A DNA stretch of 26,245 nucleotides from JBGVMW01 sp045125095. GTDB lineage: Bacteria > Bacillota > Clostridia > Lachnospirales > Lachnospiraceae. The translations under genes and the position numbers were made by a program. The stretch covers positions 1 through 26,245 of the forward strand of contig JBGVMW010000196.1 of NCBI GenBank assembly GCA_045125095.1, written 5' to 3'. Positions 1 to 7,616 of the stretch are shown piece after piece. Position 1 is the first letter of the stretch. Each line of letters begins with the position of its first letter. The notes under the pieces were generated by a model, which saw only the letters and a list, made by a program, of their open reading frames with translations, did not search any database and had not been told where the DNA came from.

Positions 1-62
1 ATTTATGAACACATTACCAGCATTTTTGAAAACACAACTTCAAGCCGCTTAAAGTCTGAACA

Positions 63-91
63 TTGACAATTGAATAGTTGCCAGGTATTGA
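63..91 (+). promoter_or_regulatory. Candidate sigma-A-type promoter with a weak -10
   Basis: TTGACA (63-68) matches the -35 consensus exactly. Seventeen bases later comes TATTGA (86-91), which shares only the first three positions with TATAAT. It would give a leader of roughly 160 bases containing the GCGACG dyad before the GTG at 260. The -35 is convincing and the -10 is not, so this is tentative. Confidence 0.3.
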
Positions 92-185
92 ATTTTCAAG
101 GTACATAGCTAAAATTTATGTGCGAAGTTTGAGTTATAAAAGAAAATTTGCTATGAACTAGATGAATAAACTGAGTGAAATAATT

Positions 186-217
186 CGTCGCTAAAAAAGC
201 GACGAAAAAAGCGACGG
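186..217. repeat. GCGACG dyad and 12-bp tandem repeat in the leader
   Basis: CGTCGC (186-191) is followed by two tandem copies of AAAAAAGCGACG (193-204 and 205-216). The first arm can pair with GCGACG in either copy, giving two alternative hairpins with a 7-base or about 19-base loop. No T-run follows on the + strand. On the - strand the dyad is flanked by T-runs, so a terminator for a leftward gene is possible, but no leftward gene is seen. A related GTCGC/GCGAC dyad lies upstream of the ABC exporter at 11660. Confidence 0.5.
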
Positions 218-259
218 AAAAACAAAAAGATTCATAGTAAAAAGAGAGAAGGTGGTTTA

Positions 260-1060
260 GTGGTCAGTGTATTTGATATTATTCCAAATAATTTTTTTAA
301 TCCATTATCAAGTAATAGTAATTATAGGACTAATGCCGCTTTATTCCAATTTATATATGAACAATATGATAATGAGATATCATATAGAATAAAGAGAAAT
401 ATACTGCGAGACGAATTGGCATATTATATTTCGGAACATTCTGAAGATTTGTTATCAGACAGTGATATGTCGAATAAGAGTTATCAGGATATATCAAGCG
501 ATTATTTAAGAAAATTCGCAAGTAAAGACGTAGGATGGCTGGAAGAAGAGTTTGATGAGACAACATTTGAAAAGTATATAGTTATAACAGAACAAGGAGT
601 TATGTTAGCGGAATTACTGATACGTTTAGAACGGCCTGAAAGAGAAGAAGAAGTATTTATTAATACGGATGTTGAGTTGGATATTTTTGAAGATGCATTC
701 AGAAGTGCAATTGAGAGAAATGTAAGGATTATAGTTTTTTCCTTTGTTACAAGTCATTCGGCGATTTCAGAGGTGGAAGTATATTCGCATGAAAGAGAAA
801 GACGACCGGAAAATACTGATAGTAGGATAATGATAGTAGCAGATGAAAAGTTAGTAATGATAGCGGATGCTGACAATGCAAGAGGCAATTGGAGCGGAAC
901 CGTAAGTAATAATAAACTTATGAAGGATGTCGTAAGAGAGCATATACATAACGACATATACATGTTGAAACTTAGAAATATTTTTGGAAAAGAAATCTAT
1001 GAAAAGATTCATTTGCACACTAGTCAGGAAACAAAGAGCTGTCAAGAAGTTAAGAAGTAA
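260..1060 (+). CDS. Chimeric protein: JetA-like N-terminal winged-helix region fused to a TrmB-type sensor domain
   Basis: The 266-residue product has two unrelated halves. Residues 1 to about 129 look like the start of Wadjet JetA: FDIIPNNFFNPL near the N-terminus, DELAYYI, GWLEEE and ITEQGVMLAELL align with the head of the full JetA encoded at 16518 (FNIIPENFFVPL, EELQYYF, GWLEIE). From about residue 131 it follows the C-terminal phospholipase-D-like effector domain of TrmB sugar-responsive regulators: EVFINTDVE, then IERNVRIIVFSF, RIMIVADEK and HNDIYMLKL. JetA is normally about 460 residues, so about 330 are missing; TrmB has lost its own HTH. The GTG start is set by AGAAGGTGG at 246-254 and by alignment to JetA. 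The PfkB sugar kinase begins 18 bases after the stop, a natural partner for a TrmB regulator. The join could be a deletion scar or a functional regulator with a swapped DNA-binding head. Confidence 0.7.
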   Translation: MVSVFDIIPNNFFNPLSSNSNYRTNAALFQFIYEQYDNEISYRIKRNILRDELAYYISEHSEDLLSDSDMSNKSYQDISSDYLRKFASKDVGWLEEEFDETTFEKYIVITEQGVMLAELLIRLERPEREEEVFINTDVELDIFEDAFRSAIERNVRIIVFSFVTSHSAISEVEVYSHERERRPENTDSRIMIVADEKLVMIADADNARGNWSGTVSNNKLMKDVVREHIHNDIYMLKLRNIFGKEIYEKIHLHTSQETKSCQEVKK

Positions 1061-1078
1061 GAAAGGCGGATTATAATT

Positions 1079-1984
1079 ATGAAAAAAATTCTTGTATCAG
1101 GTTTAATAAACACAGAAACAACAGTTAGGATTAAACAATTTCCTATTGAATATTTCCCAATTGACTATCCTTTTTTTGGTGTGAATACCAGGGTATCAGG
1201 TGTTGCATATAATTTAGCAAAAGCTCTCAAAACATTAGGAGATGATGTTAGATTGGTGTCTATGACAGGTGACGATTTTAGTGCCAAATATATCAGGGAA
1301 GAATTAGCTAACATGGATGTATCAACAGAATATGTGAAAAATATTCTTAAGGCTACACCTAGTTCGGCTGTGTTGTATGATGATACCGGAAAGAGACAGA
1401 TATATTGCGACCTTAAGGATGTTCAGGAAGCAACCTTAGATTATGGTAAAGAACTGTATGAGGATTGTGATATTGTTATAGCATGTAATACCAATTTCAA
1501 CAGAGATTTATTAAGAAAAGCCAAAGAAGACAAAAAAATTATTGTTACAGATGTTCATGTACTGGGGGATATAAATGATGAGTATAACAGAGATTTTATG
1601 CAGTATGCAAATGTTCTGTTTTTAAGTGATGAAAATATCAAGGGTGATTATAAAGAGTTTATAATGAGACTGGAAAATACATATGGAAACGATATTATTA
1701 TTTTAGGAAGGGGAGAAAAGGGTGCACTTATGTATGTAAAAGCAGAAGCGAAATTTTATGAATTACCGGCAGTTACGGTTGGTAATGTAGTTAATACCGT
1801 GGGCGCGGGTGATGCGTTGTGTAGTTCTTTTGTACATTATTATGCAAAAGGGTTGAAAGCTGATGAGGCACTTATGAGAGCACAGATATTTGCTTCTTAT
1901 AAGATTGGATTTGATGGTGCTTCTGTGGGATTTGCTACGGAAGCAAAGGTGGAGGAAATTATAACAGATTATTATACAATGTGA
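1079..1984 (+). CDS. PfkB/ribokinase-family carbohydrate kinase
   Basis: This 301-residue cytoplasmic kinase would phosphorylate a sugar or nucleoside hydroxyl using ATP. The family signature is clear: an N-terminal substrate loop with GVAYNLAKALKTLG near residues 41-54 and the C-terminal anion-hole/catalytic segment VNTVGAGDA, with GAGD at residues 242-245 and Asp245 as the expected catalytic base. Length is normal for the family. The start is ATG behind GAAAGGCGGA (1061-1070). It sits 18 bases after the JetA/TrmB chimera and was probably cotranscribed with it; the TrmB half is likely what remains of its sugar-responsive regulator. The substrate cannot be named from the sequence. It looks intact. 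Confidence 0.88.
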   Translation: MKKILVSGLINTETTVRIKQFPIEYFPIDYPFFGVNTRVSGVAYNLAKALKTLGDDVRLVSMTGDDFSAKYIREELANMDVSTEYVKNILKATPSSAVLYDDTGKRQIYCDLKDVQEATLDYGKELYEDCDIVIACNTNFNRDLLRKAKEDKKIIVTDVHVLGDINDEYNRDFMQYANVLFLSDENIKGDYKEFIMRLENTYGNDIIILGRGEKGALMYVKAEAKFYELPAVTVGNVVNTVGAGDALCSSFVHYYAKGLKADEALMRAQIFASYKIGFDGASVGFATEAKVEEIITDYYTM

Positions 1985-2221
1985 TATATGCAATTTCCTA
2001 GTATATAAAAAGAGATGCGCACGAATTAGTAAGGAAGGAGCACTGCGTGCCAAAAGTTGATACATAATCAATTTGGAAAACAAATGTGCAAAGAAATTAG
2101 CAAAGAGTATTGCAGAATTGTTTAAAAACGGCTTATACAACAATAAGCTATTTCATTTACATAGGATATGAGGCTTGATTGATAGAACCGCATATGCTGG
2201 TTTTTTACTTAGATGTGAAGT
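1985..2221. other. Intergenic stretch with no intact gene
   Basis: No open frame longer than about 30 codons looks real on either strand. Bases 2031-2063 read as a short stretch ending VPKVDT before a stop at 2061. This weakly recalls the N-terminal leader of some serine recombinases, but it is far too short to claim. The stretch ends with a terminator-like hairpin at 2186-2206. Confidence 0.4.
2186..2206 (+). terminator. Probable Rho-independent terminator
   Basis: AACCGC (2186-2191) pairs with GCTGGTT (2196-2202) allowing one bulged T, around an ATAT loop. The right arm runs into TTTTTT (2201-2206). It would end transcripts from the chimera/PfkB operon just before the next acetyltransferase gene. 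The stem is short, so strength is uncertain. Confidence 0.45.
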
Positions 2222-2233
2222 ATGGAGAAAAAT

Positions 2234-3040
2234 ATGATATATGAATTGGCAAAAAAAGATGATTTACAGACAATATACGATGTAGTACAACATACCATAA
2301 AAACAATTTATCCGAAATATTATCCAGTGGAAGTAGTGGATTTTTTCTGTGAACATCACAGTAAGAATGCCATAGAAAAAGATATTGAAAACGGCTATGT
2401 AAGTGTGCTTAAGATAGACGAAAACATCATAGCTACAGGTTGTTTTGTAGATAACCATATTACAAGAGTATATGTGTTGCCGGAATACCAGAAAAAGGGT
2501 TATGGCACGTTTATTATAAAAAATATAGAAGATCAGATTAGTGAAAAATACGATAAGACATATCTGGATGCTTCACTGCCGGCAGCAGCACTTTATGAGA
2601 AACTGGGTTTTTCAACCATAAAGCATGAGCGTTATCCGGTAGAAAACGGAGTGATACTTGCGTATGAAGTTATGGAAAAAGAGCTTCATAAAACTTCTTC
2701 CCCGATAAATTATGATGGCAGAAAGTTTATCCCTAGAATGAATTCAGAAAACGGTGAAGTTAGTGACCAGACTGTATTTTCATATCATCAGAATGAAAGT
2801 CTTTTATGGGCGGAATATAGTGGTGGAGATATATTAAGAGGTTCTTTGCTTGGTTGTGTTTTAGATAATGGAGAACTTGAGTTTGTGTATCACCATATGA
2901 ATCAAGATATGCAGGTAAAGACAGGAAAATGTCACAGCGTGCCGACTGTGAAGGAGAATGGAAAAATAGAACTTTCGGAGCAATGGGAATGGACAAGCGG
3001 AGATTATTCCAAGGGAGAATCTTTGCTGGTAGAGATGTAG
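2234..3040 (+). CDS. GNAT acetyltransferase with C-terminal N-acetylglutamate-synthase-like domain
   Basis: Two domains are visible. Roughly the first 145 residues are a GNAT fold: YVLPEYQKKGYGTFI carries the Q/R-x-x-G-x-G acetyl-CoA pyrophosphate loop, and LPAAALYEKLGF is the usual C-terminal GNAT helix and strand. The last 110 residues match the small beta domain often annotated N-acetylglutamate-synthase-like (NYDGRKFIPRMNSENGEVS, AEYSGGDI, GKCHSVP, ELSEQWEW). The combination recurs in Clostridia. I prefer the ATG at 2234 because GGAG at 2224-2227 lies 6 bases upstream and the GNAT fold begins MIYELAKKDDL; an ATG at 2222 adds four residues but has a poor binding site. The substrate is unknown. 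It looks intact and is followed after one base by the broken GNAT scrap. Confidence 0.85.
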   Translation: MIYELAKKDDLQTIYDVVQHTIKTIYPKYYPVEVVDFFCEHHSKNAIEKDIENGYVSVLKIDENIIATGCFVDNHITRVYVLPEYQKKGYGTFIIKNIEDQISEKYDKTYLDASLPAAALYEKLGFSTIKHERYPVENGVILAYEVMEKELHKTSSPINYDGRKFIPRMNSENGEVSDQTVFSYHQNESLLWAEYSGGDILRGSLLGCVLDNGELEFVYHHMNQDMQVKTGKCHSVPTVKENGKIELSEQWEWTSGDYSKGESLLVEM

Positions 3041-3041
3041 G

Positions 3042-3245
3042 ATGAAAAGTGAATTTGAATACAAAAAAGCAACAGAGGAAGATATTGATGAACTGGTAAG
3101 AACAAGGATTATAGTTCTTCGTGCAGCTAATAAGTTATCCGATGATATGGATATGTCTATAGTTGAACAAGAATCTTGTGCATGTTACAAGCGAACTTTG
3201 AAAAATGGTGTCCTGAACTTTCGCTTACGAAGACACTGGGGATGA
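3042..3245 (+). pseudogene. Truncated GNAT acetyltransferase (N-terminal third only)
   Basis: The frame opens with a typical GNAT start (YKKATEEDIDELVRTRIIVL, then a helix through NKLSDDMDMSIVEQES and CYKRTLKNG) and then loses sense after about residue 56. The final residues (VLNFRLRRHWG) do not fit the family. The acetyl-CoA-binding strand and the whole C-terminal two thirds are absent. The break falls near 3205-3217, where the coding signal moves to another frame with unrelated sequence. It is probably non-functional and is one of several broken genes in this stretch. Confidence 0.65.
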
Positions 3246-3415
3246 GAACCTTTTGGGATATGCAACAAAACCAGGAGATACATATCCTACGAATTATAGA
3301 TTGGATGCCATATATTATCGAACTGGATTTTGAAGGCGATAAGTTGGTTGGCAAACAGGAACATTGCCATGTGGAGAAGGAATTTAAGGGCAAGCAGCGT
3401 GCGGATAAGAAGTAG
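3217..3415 (+). pseudogene. Fragment of an unrecognised protein, split by a one-base frameshift
   Basis: One frame is open 3217-3330 (FAYEDTGDENLLGYATKPG, then DTYPTNYRLDAIYYRTGF) and stops at 3331-3333. Shifting by one base at TTTT (3328-3331) continues as EGDKLVGKQEHCHVEKEF and ends KGKQRADKK at 3415. Read together the two pieces make one smooth C-terminal segment of about 65 residues with AT-rich third positions. Reading the second frame alone back to 3176 gives an 80-codon frame, so I cannot exclude that that frame is the real one. I do not recognise the family. The segment lacks its own start and lies directly after the GNAT scrap, which suggests a deletion join. Confidence 0.4.
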
Positions 3416-3425
3416 TGAGGAATAG

Positions 3426-5135
3426 ATGAATACAAGATATTATATGGTCATTATTAAGGGTGAAATAAAGACCTCCGAAATAATGTCATGTGTGTACAAT
3501 AGAAATACCCAAAAATGGGATGTGAAATTCAATACTGGAAAAACATACTCTTATGCATATTTGAATGTGGAAAAGTTGACTGACCCAGTAGTTTTAAATC
3601 CTAATATGTATCGTATTAGCAGAGAAGGACGGGAGTTCTTTGACATTAAGGCAATATATGTATTTAGAAGTACAGGGAAGTCCTATTGGCATATCTGTTT
3701 TGGTAATGGTAGTGAAAGAGATTATCGTCAAGGCGAGTTAAATATCACAGAGTCCTGTCTTAGTCAAAGTCAGTCAGCAAATGTATTTGAATATATAAAG
3801 CAAATCGCTGGTTTAAGTGACATTAGGAATGAAGAGACTGGTGAAAAACTATTGTCTAAGAGGTTTGACAAGATTTCTTTTGTAAGTAGTGATGTAGCAT
3901 TAGCAAAGTATTTGAATCCATCATCATTGCAAGAAAAAAGAACAGGACGTGAATACATTCCGATTTTTCCATTTGGATGCAATAACAGTCAGTATAAGGC
4001 TGTAAAAAATGCCATGGACAATCAGATTAGTGTTATACAAGGACCGCCCGGAACAGGTAAGACACAGACAATATTAAATATTATTGCTAATATATTGATG
4101 CAAGGAAAAACGGTACAGATAGTATCCAACAATAATTCGGCAACAGAAAATGTATATGAAAAATTATCATCGCCCAAGTACAATTTGGGATTTGTTGCTG
4201 CAACATTGGGAAGTTCTAAGAACAAGAAAATATTTGTTGAGCGTCAGGATGCAAATTATCCGGATTTTTCGCATTGGAAAACAAATGAAAATTCTTATGA
4301 TTTGCGGAAGAAAATAGCAGAGCAATCCAGTCAGTTGAAAACTGTTTTTGACAAGCAGGAGAAACTGGCATGTTTAAGGCAGGAACTTTCACAGTTGGTT
4401 ACAGAACAGGAATATTTCAATCAATATGTTGAAGAATCAGATGTTGATACAGACAATATAAAATTTAAGAAAAAACTACCGTCAAAACATTGGATGGTAT
4501 TGTGGCAGGAGTGCCAGTTGATTTCGGAAGGGAAAAGGGCAATAGGATTTTGGTTTAAGATAAAAGCTGTATTAAAATATGGAGTAAATGCTTGGAATTT
4601 CTATAAACAAGATCTTTCAAAAATAATTACAACTTTTCAAGCTATGTATTATTGCGTAAAGCAAAATGAGTTGTCTGAAGAAATTTCAGATATTGAGAAG
4701 TATCTTAGTAGTGTTAATGAAAATTTGCTCGATGATTTATGCAATCAGTCAATGGTTGTACTGAAAGACAAACTGGCAAGAAAATATGAAGGTAACAGCA
4801 GTAGAAAGATATTTAGCGAAGATAATTTGTGGAAGGAACCATATGATGTTCTTGATGAATATCCTGTTATTTTAAGTACAACATTTTCATCAAGAAATAG
4901 CCTGAATTCAGATGTAGTGTATGATTATCTTATCATGGATGAGGCGTCACAGGTAGATATTGCAACCGGTGCGTTGGCTCTTTCTTGTGCAAGGAATGTT
5001 GTTATTGTGGGGGATACCAAGCAGCTTCCTAATGTTGTTACAGATGATATAAAGGCCAAAGCAAAAGCTATATTTAATCAATGTTGCTGTATCAAGAGCG
5101 AAAAAGAAATTGATGTTGGTTGTAACTGGAAATGA
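3426..5135 (+). pseudogene. SF1 (Upf1/DNA2-like) helicase, first half, interrupted by an internal deletion
   Basis: The N-terminal 190 residues are an accessory region I cannot name. Then comes an SF1 RecA1 domain: GPPGTGKT (motif I, residues 206-213), a long helical insertion (about 290-430), DEAS (motif II, 505-508) and GDTKQLP (motif III, 529-535). After KAIFNQ the frame turns into nonsense (CCCIKSEKEIDVGCNWK) and stops. In the +1 register the sequence resumes with motif VI of the same enzyme class (NVAVSRAKKK at 5080-5109). Motifs IV and V and most of RecA2, probably some 200-250 residues, are missing. The product could bind ATP but should not translocate on nucleic acid. The intact ancestor would be a helicase-nuclease of the kind found in defence islands. 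Confidence 0.75.
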
Positions 5136-5679
5136 GCAATCAAAAGAGTGCAATATAATAGATTTGATAGATTATATCCAATATAACAATTTTGAGGTAG
5201 CAGAGAGTAACATATATTCTATTTTTGATTATCTTTACAAGCAGTATACCGAGGAAAGAATGGCATATTTGACGAAGCATAAAAAGATATCAGAATATGA
5301 TTCGGAGAATCTGATGTATTCATTGATTGAGGAAATATTCGCTGATAGCAGGTATTCAAGTTTGGATGTTGTTTGCCATTTTCCGTTGAATATGTTGATT
5401 AAAAATCCGGAATTATTAAACGAAAAGGAATGTCAGTATGCAATGAACCCGGCTACACATTTGGACTTTCTGATTTATAACAGAATTGGTAAAAAGCCTG
5501 TGTTGGCGATTGAAGTTGACGGATATGAATACCATAAGGAGAATACCGTACAGGCTTCAAGAGATTTGTTGAAAAATCATATAATGGAGTTGTATGGAAT
5601 TCCATTACTGAGATTTAAAACAAATGGTAGCGGCGAAAAGGAAAAGATTATAGAAATGTTGGATAAGTTGATTGGATAA
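5071..5679 (+). pseudogene. C-terminal part of the same helicase: motif VI plus PD-(D/E)XK-type nuclease domain
   Basis: In this frame the sequence reads YLINVAVSRAKKKLMLVV, the motif VI region that normally closes an SF1 RecA2 domain. A linker follows (NNFEVAESNIYSIFDYLYKQ), then a Vsr/DUF2726-like endonuclease core: HLDFLIYNR supplies the acidic residue, LAIEVDGYEYH the E-x-D pair, and GIPLLRFKTNG the closing strand. A start at TTG 5110 is possible but would drop motif VI's conserved arginine. The nuclease fold looks complete, so a free nuclease could in principle be made from 5110 or 5113, but the layout says this is the tail of the broken gene at 3426. The stop is followed within about 40 bases by another headless gene. 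Confidence 0.7.
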
Positions 5680-5723
5680 CGAGAACAAAAAACGAAAAGG
5701 AAGATGCTTTTGATGTATCTAAA

Positions 5724-6968
5724 TTGGAACAGGCAATTTTTGATATGCCGGAAGGATATGAATTAAAAATGTTAGATGCACAGGGATACCATATGTGTCG
5801 AAACAACGGGTGGGCGAATGATTTGGTATCCCAATACACGGATTATGATACATATAAAGAGTTAGGTTTGGGTGTAGTTGTTTTAAAGGATGGAGAATTG
5901 GTAGCGGGAGCTTCATCTTATAGTACATATAAGGAAGGTATTGAAATAGGAATCGACACGAGGGAAGACCATCGAAGAAAAGGACTGGCATATGCGTGTG
6001 GTGCAAAACTGATTTTGGAATGCTTGAAAAAGGGCATATATCCAAGCTGGGATGCGCAGAATAAATGGTCGGTGGCTTTAGCGGAAAAGGTACGAGTGGG
6101 ATTAGATGGTTCAAGTGATAGCGCAAATAGTGTTTCTGCATCCATGGAGGAGATGTCTGCAAGTATGGAAGAGATTGCAGCAACATTGGATACGTTAGTA
6201 TCGGGCAATAGTGATGTTGTGTCAGAGGTTTCAAATGTAGGTAAGCAGGTAAATGATGGAGTTGGTCTTGTTGCAGAGATTCAGATTCGTGCAGAGAATA
6301 TGCATAGAGATACTTTGGCCGGTAAGAAATCTGCAGGTGAAATTATGGATGAAATGCGCGATACATTGAAGACAGCTGTAGAGGAAAGCCGTAGTGTAGA
6401 AAAAATACGGGAGCTTACAGGAGAGATTTTAGATATCGCAAGCCAAACGAATTTATTATCACTAAATGCTTCCATTGAAGCAGCTCGTGCTGGAGAAGCA
6501 GGACGTGGATTTGCAGTTGTGGCAGATGAAATTCGTGGTTTGGCAGATAACAGTACATCTACTGCAAATAATATTCAGGAAATCAGCGATATGGTTACAG
6601 GCGCGGTAAATAAGTTAGCAAGTAGTGCCGAGAGATTGATGGAATTTATTGACGATAAAATTATGACAGATTATGATGGATTTGTAGATGTAGTGACAAA
6701 ATATAAGGAAGATGCAGATGCTGTTAATGAGATATTAACTGTTATATCAACCAATACGAGTACTATATCCGGAACGATGCAATCGATGAATACAAGTATC
6801 AGTGATATTTCGATTGCTGTTGATGAAAATGCAAAAGGTATTGTACTTGTTGCGGAGAGTGTGGGAACTTTAGTTCAGGAACTTGGACAGATTAAAGAGG
6901 AAACTGCTAAGAATGAAAGGATTTCGTTACAATTGGGTGACGAAGTGAAGAAATTTAAAAAAGTATAA
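5724..6968 (+). CDS. Fusion of a headless GNAT acetyltransferase to a methyl-accepting chemotaxis signalling domain
   Basis: Residues 1-122 match the C-terminal half of the ZmaR-type GNAT family: ASSYSTYKEGIEIGIDTRED, RRKGLA (acetyl-CoA loop), LILECLKKGIYPSWDAQN and WSVALAEK. From about residue 130 the protein is a chemoreceptor cytoplasmic domain: SASMEEMSASMEEIAATL, then the hairpin tip IASQTNLLSLNASIEAARAG (from residue 238), then GFAVVADEIRGLA, ending normally at KKFKKV. There is no transmembrane segment and no periplasmic sensor. The coding frame is open upstream to about 5670 (DAFDVSKLEQAIFDMPEGYE), overlapping the preceding nuclease stop, but has no ATG. The only starts are TTG 5724 or ATG 5745, and neither has a good binding site. 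The GNAT part lacks its first half. It is probably a deletion product, though the in-frame join leaves a plausible soluble CheA/CheW-binding signalling hairpin. Confidence 0.72.
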   Translation: MEQAIFDMPEGYELKMLDAQGYHMCRNNGWANDLVSQYTDYDTYKELGLGVVVLKDGELVAGASSYSTYKEGIEIGIDTREDHRRKGLAYACGAKLILECLKKGIYPSWDAQNKWSVALAEKVRVGLDGSSDSANSVSASMEEMSASMEEIAATLDTLVSGNSDVVSEVSNVGKQVNDGVGLVAEIQIRAENMHRDTLAGKKSAGEIMDEMRDTLKTAVEESRSVEKIRELTGEILDIASQTNLLSLNASIEAARAGEAGRGFAVVADEIRGLADNSTSTANNIQEISDMVTGAVNKLASSAERLMEFIDDKIMTDYDGFVDVVTKYKEDADAVNEILTVISTNTSTISGTMQSMNTSISDISIAVDENAKGIVLVAESVGTLVQELGQIKEETAKNERISLQLGDEVKKFKKV

Positions 6969-7225
6969 ATCGTTAAGTTAGAAGCGATGATGGCGAAAAA
7001 AACGGATTCTTACGCATGTTAGCATTTTCAAGAAGCTCATGTAGATGGTGAGATGAGAGAATATAATGAAAGTAATATGGTGCATATACAGATAAGGCAG
7101 CTGGTTAGGCTGCCTTTTTGCTGTAAACAGTGCTATATTGAATTGCCCAGAGAAGTTCATGAATTTTTAAGAGGTGACTATCTCGAAGAAGATAAGAAAA
7201 AAATGTTGACTCTCTCGTGGCGTGA
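6969..7225. other. Stretch with a terminator and gene debris
   Basis: No intact gene is visible. A clear terminator lies at 7094-7119. After it, the frame from about 7140 reads LPREVHEFLRGDYLEEDKKK, which looks like genuine protein sequence of unknown family, and then collapses near 7225. This is where the next remnant begins in another frame. Confidence 0.4.
7094..7119 (+). terminator. Rho-independent terminator after the GNAT/MCP fusion gene
   Basis: AAGGCAGC (7094-7101) and GCTGCCTT (7109-7116) pair perfectly around a 7-base loop (TGGTTAG), followed by a T-run to 7119. The stem has six consecutive G/C-rich pairs. It lies about 125 bases after the MCP stop and would insulate the downstream regulator remnant. 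Confidence 0.75.
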
Positions 7226-7501
7226 GGGTTTATACAACAGAATATCAATGAACGCATCTATCAGAAGTTTGTAAAGGCAAAGGAGCTGGATGATTCCGTA
7301 TTGGCCGGGGAAGCTGTAAAGGAACTGGCAGAGCTTTATAAAGAGATGTTTAAGCTGGATAATGCCAGAAATATTCTGCTTGATCTGGCGAAGGAATATG
7401 TATCGTATGATATGATGAAGAAGGTAACTGATGAACAATATGGGGAAGGAGTTGCAGAGTATATCGCAAAAGCTATTAACGTGTATTATGGAATTAAATA
7501 G
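7226..7501 (+). pseudogene. C-terminal remnant resembling a TipA-type (MerR family) effector domain
   Basis: The frame is open from 7226 to the stop at 7499-7501 and reads FIQQNINERIYQKFVKAKEL, then VLAGEAVKELAELYKEMF, LLDLAKEYVSYD and a final YGEGVAEYIAKAINVYY. The last part, with an aromatic/acidic helix then G-x-G and a helix ending A-I-x-x-Y, fits the end of the TipAS antibiotic-recognition domain found in MerR-family regulators. No MerR HTH is present upstream, and no ATG precedes it in frame; a TTG at 7301 would keep only the last 66 residues. It is a headless remnant, and the family assignment is moderate at best. Confidence 0.45.
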
Positions 7502-7525
7502 GTAATGTCACTAAAAGCGGTTCCG

Positions 7526-7580
7526 TTGACAGCAATCGTTGTTCTTTGAATTACTCTCGAAATATGCTATCCTATGATAG
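7526..7580 (+). promoter_or_regulatory. Candidate promoter/operator region of the WYL regulator
   Basis: TTGACA at 7526-7531 is a perfect -35 box, but no good -10 stands 17 bases on. A perfect dyad CTATC-CTAT-GATAG (7567-7580) lies 36 bases before the start codon, and its TATGAT could serve as a -10 with a poorly spaced upstream box. The dyad is a reasonable candidate site for autoregulation by the downstream HTH protein. Confidence 0.35.
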
Positions 7581-7616
7581 GTGTATGGTAGCGATTAAGG
7601 AATGGAGGTACATAGT

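Larger units (their letters stand above)
1..259. other. Left-edge non-coding stretch upstream of the chimeric JetA/TrmB gene
   Basis: No complete gene is visible. Two + frames are open from the left edge: one ends in a stop at 64-66 (21 codons) and another at 50-52. Either could be the tail of a gene outside the window, and the sequence does not decide between them. The rest is A-rich leader holding a perfect TTGACA box at 63-68, a GCGACG repeat/dyad at 186-217, and a good ribosome binding site (AGAAGGTGG, 246-254) for the GTG at 260. Confidence 0.4.

Noticed and set aside
2031..2063. Short sequence recalling a serine-recombinase leader (VPKVDT)
   Set aside because: It is too short, and no recombinase sequence follows. 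It could be chance.
7602..7616. Upstream ATG for the WYL regulator
   Set aside because: The strong GGAGG lies between this ATG and the one at 7617, so translation should begin at 7617.
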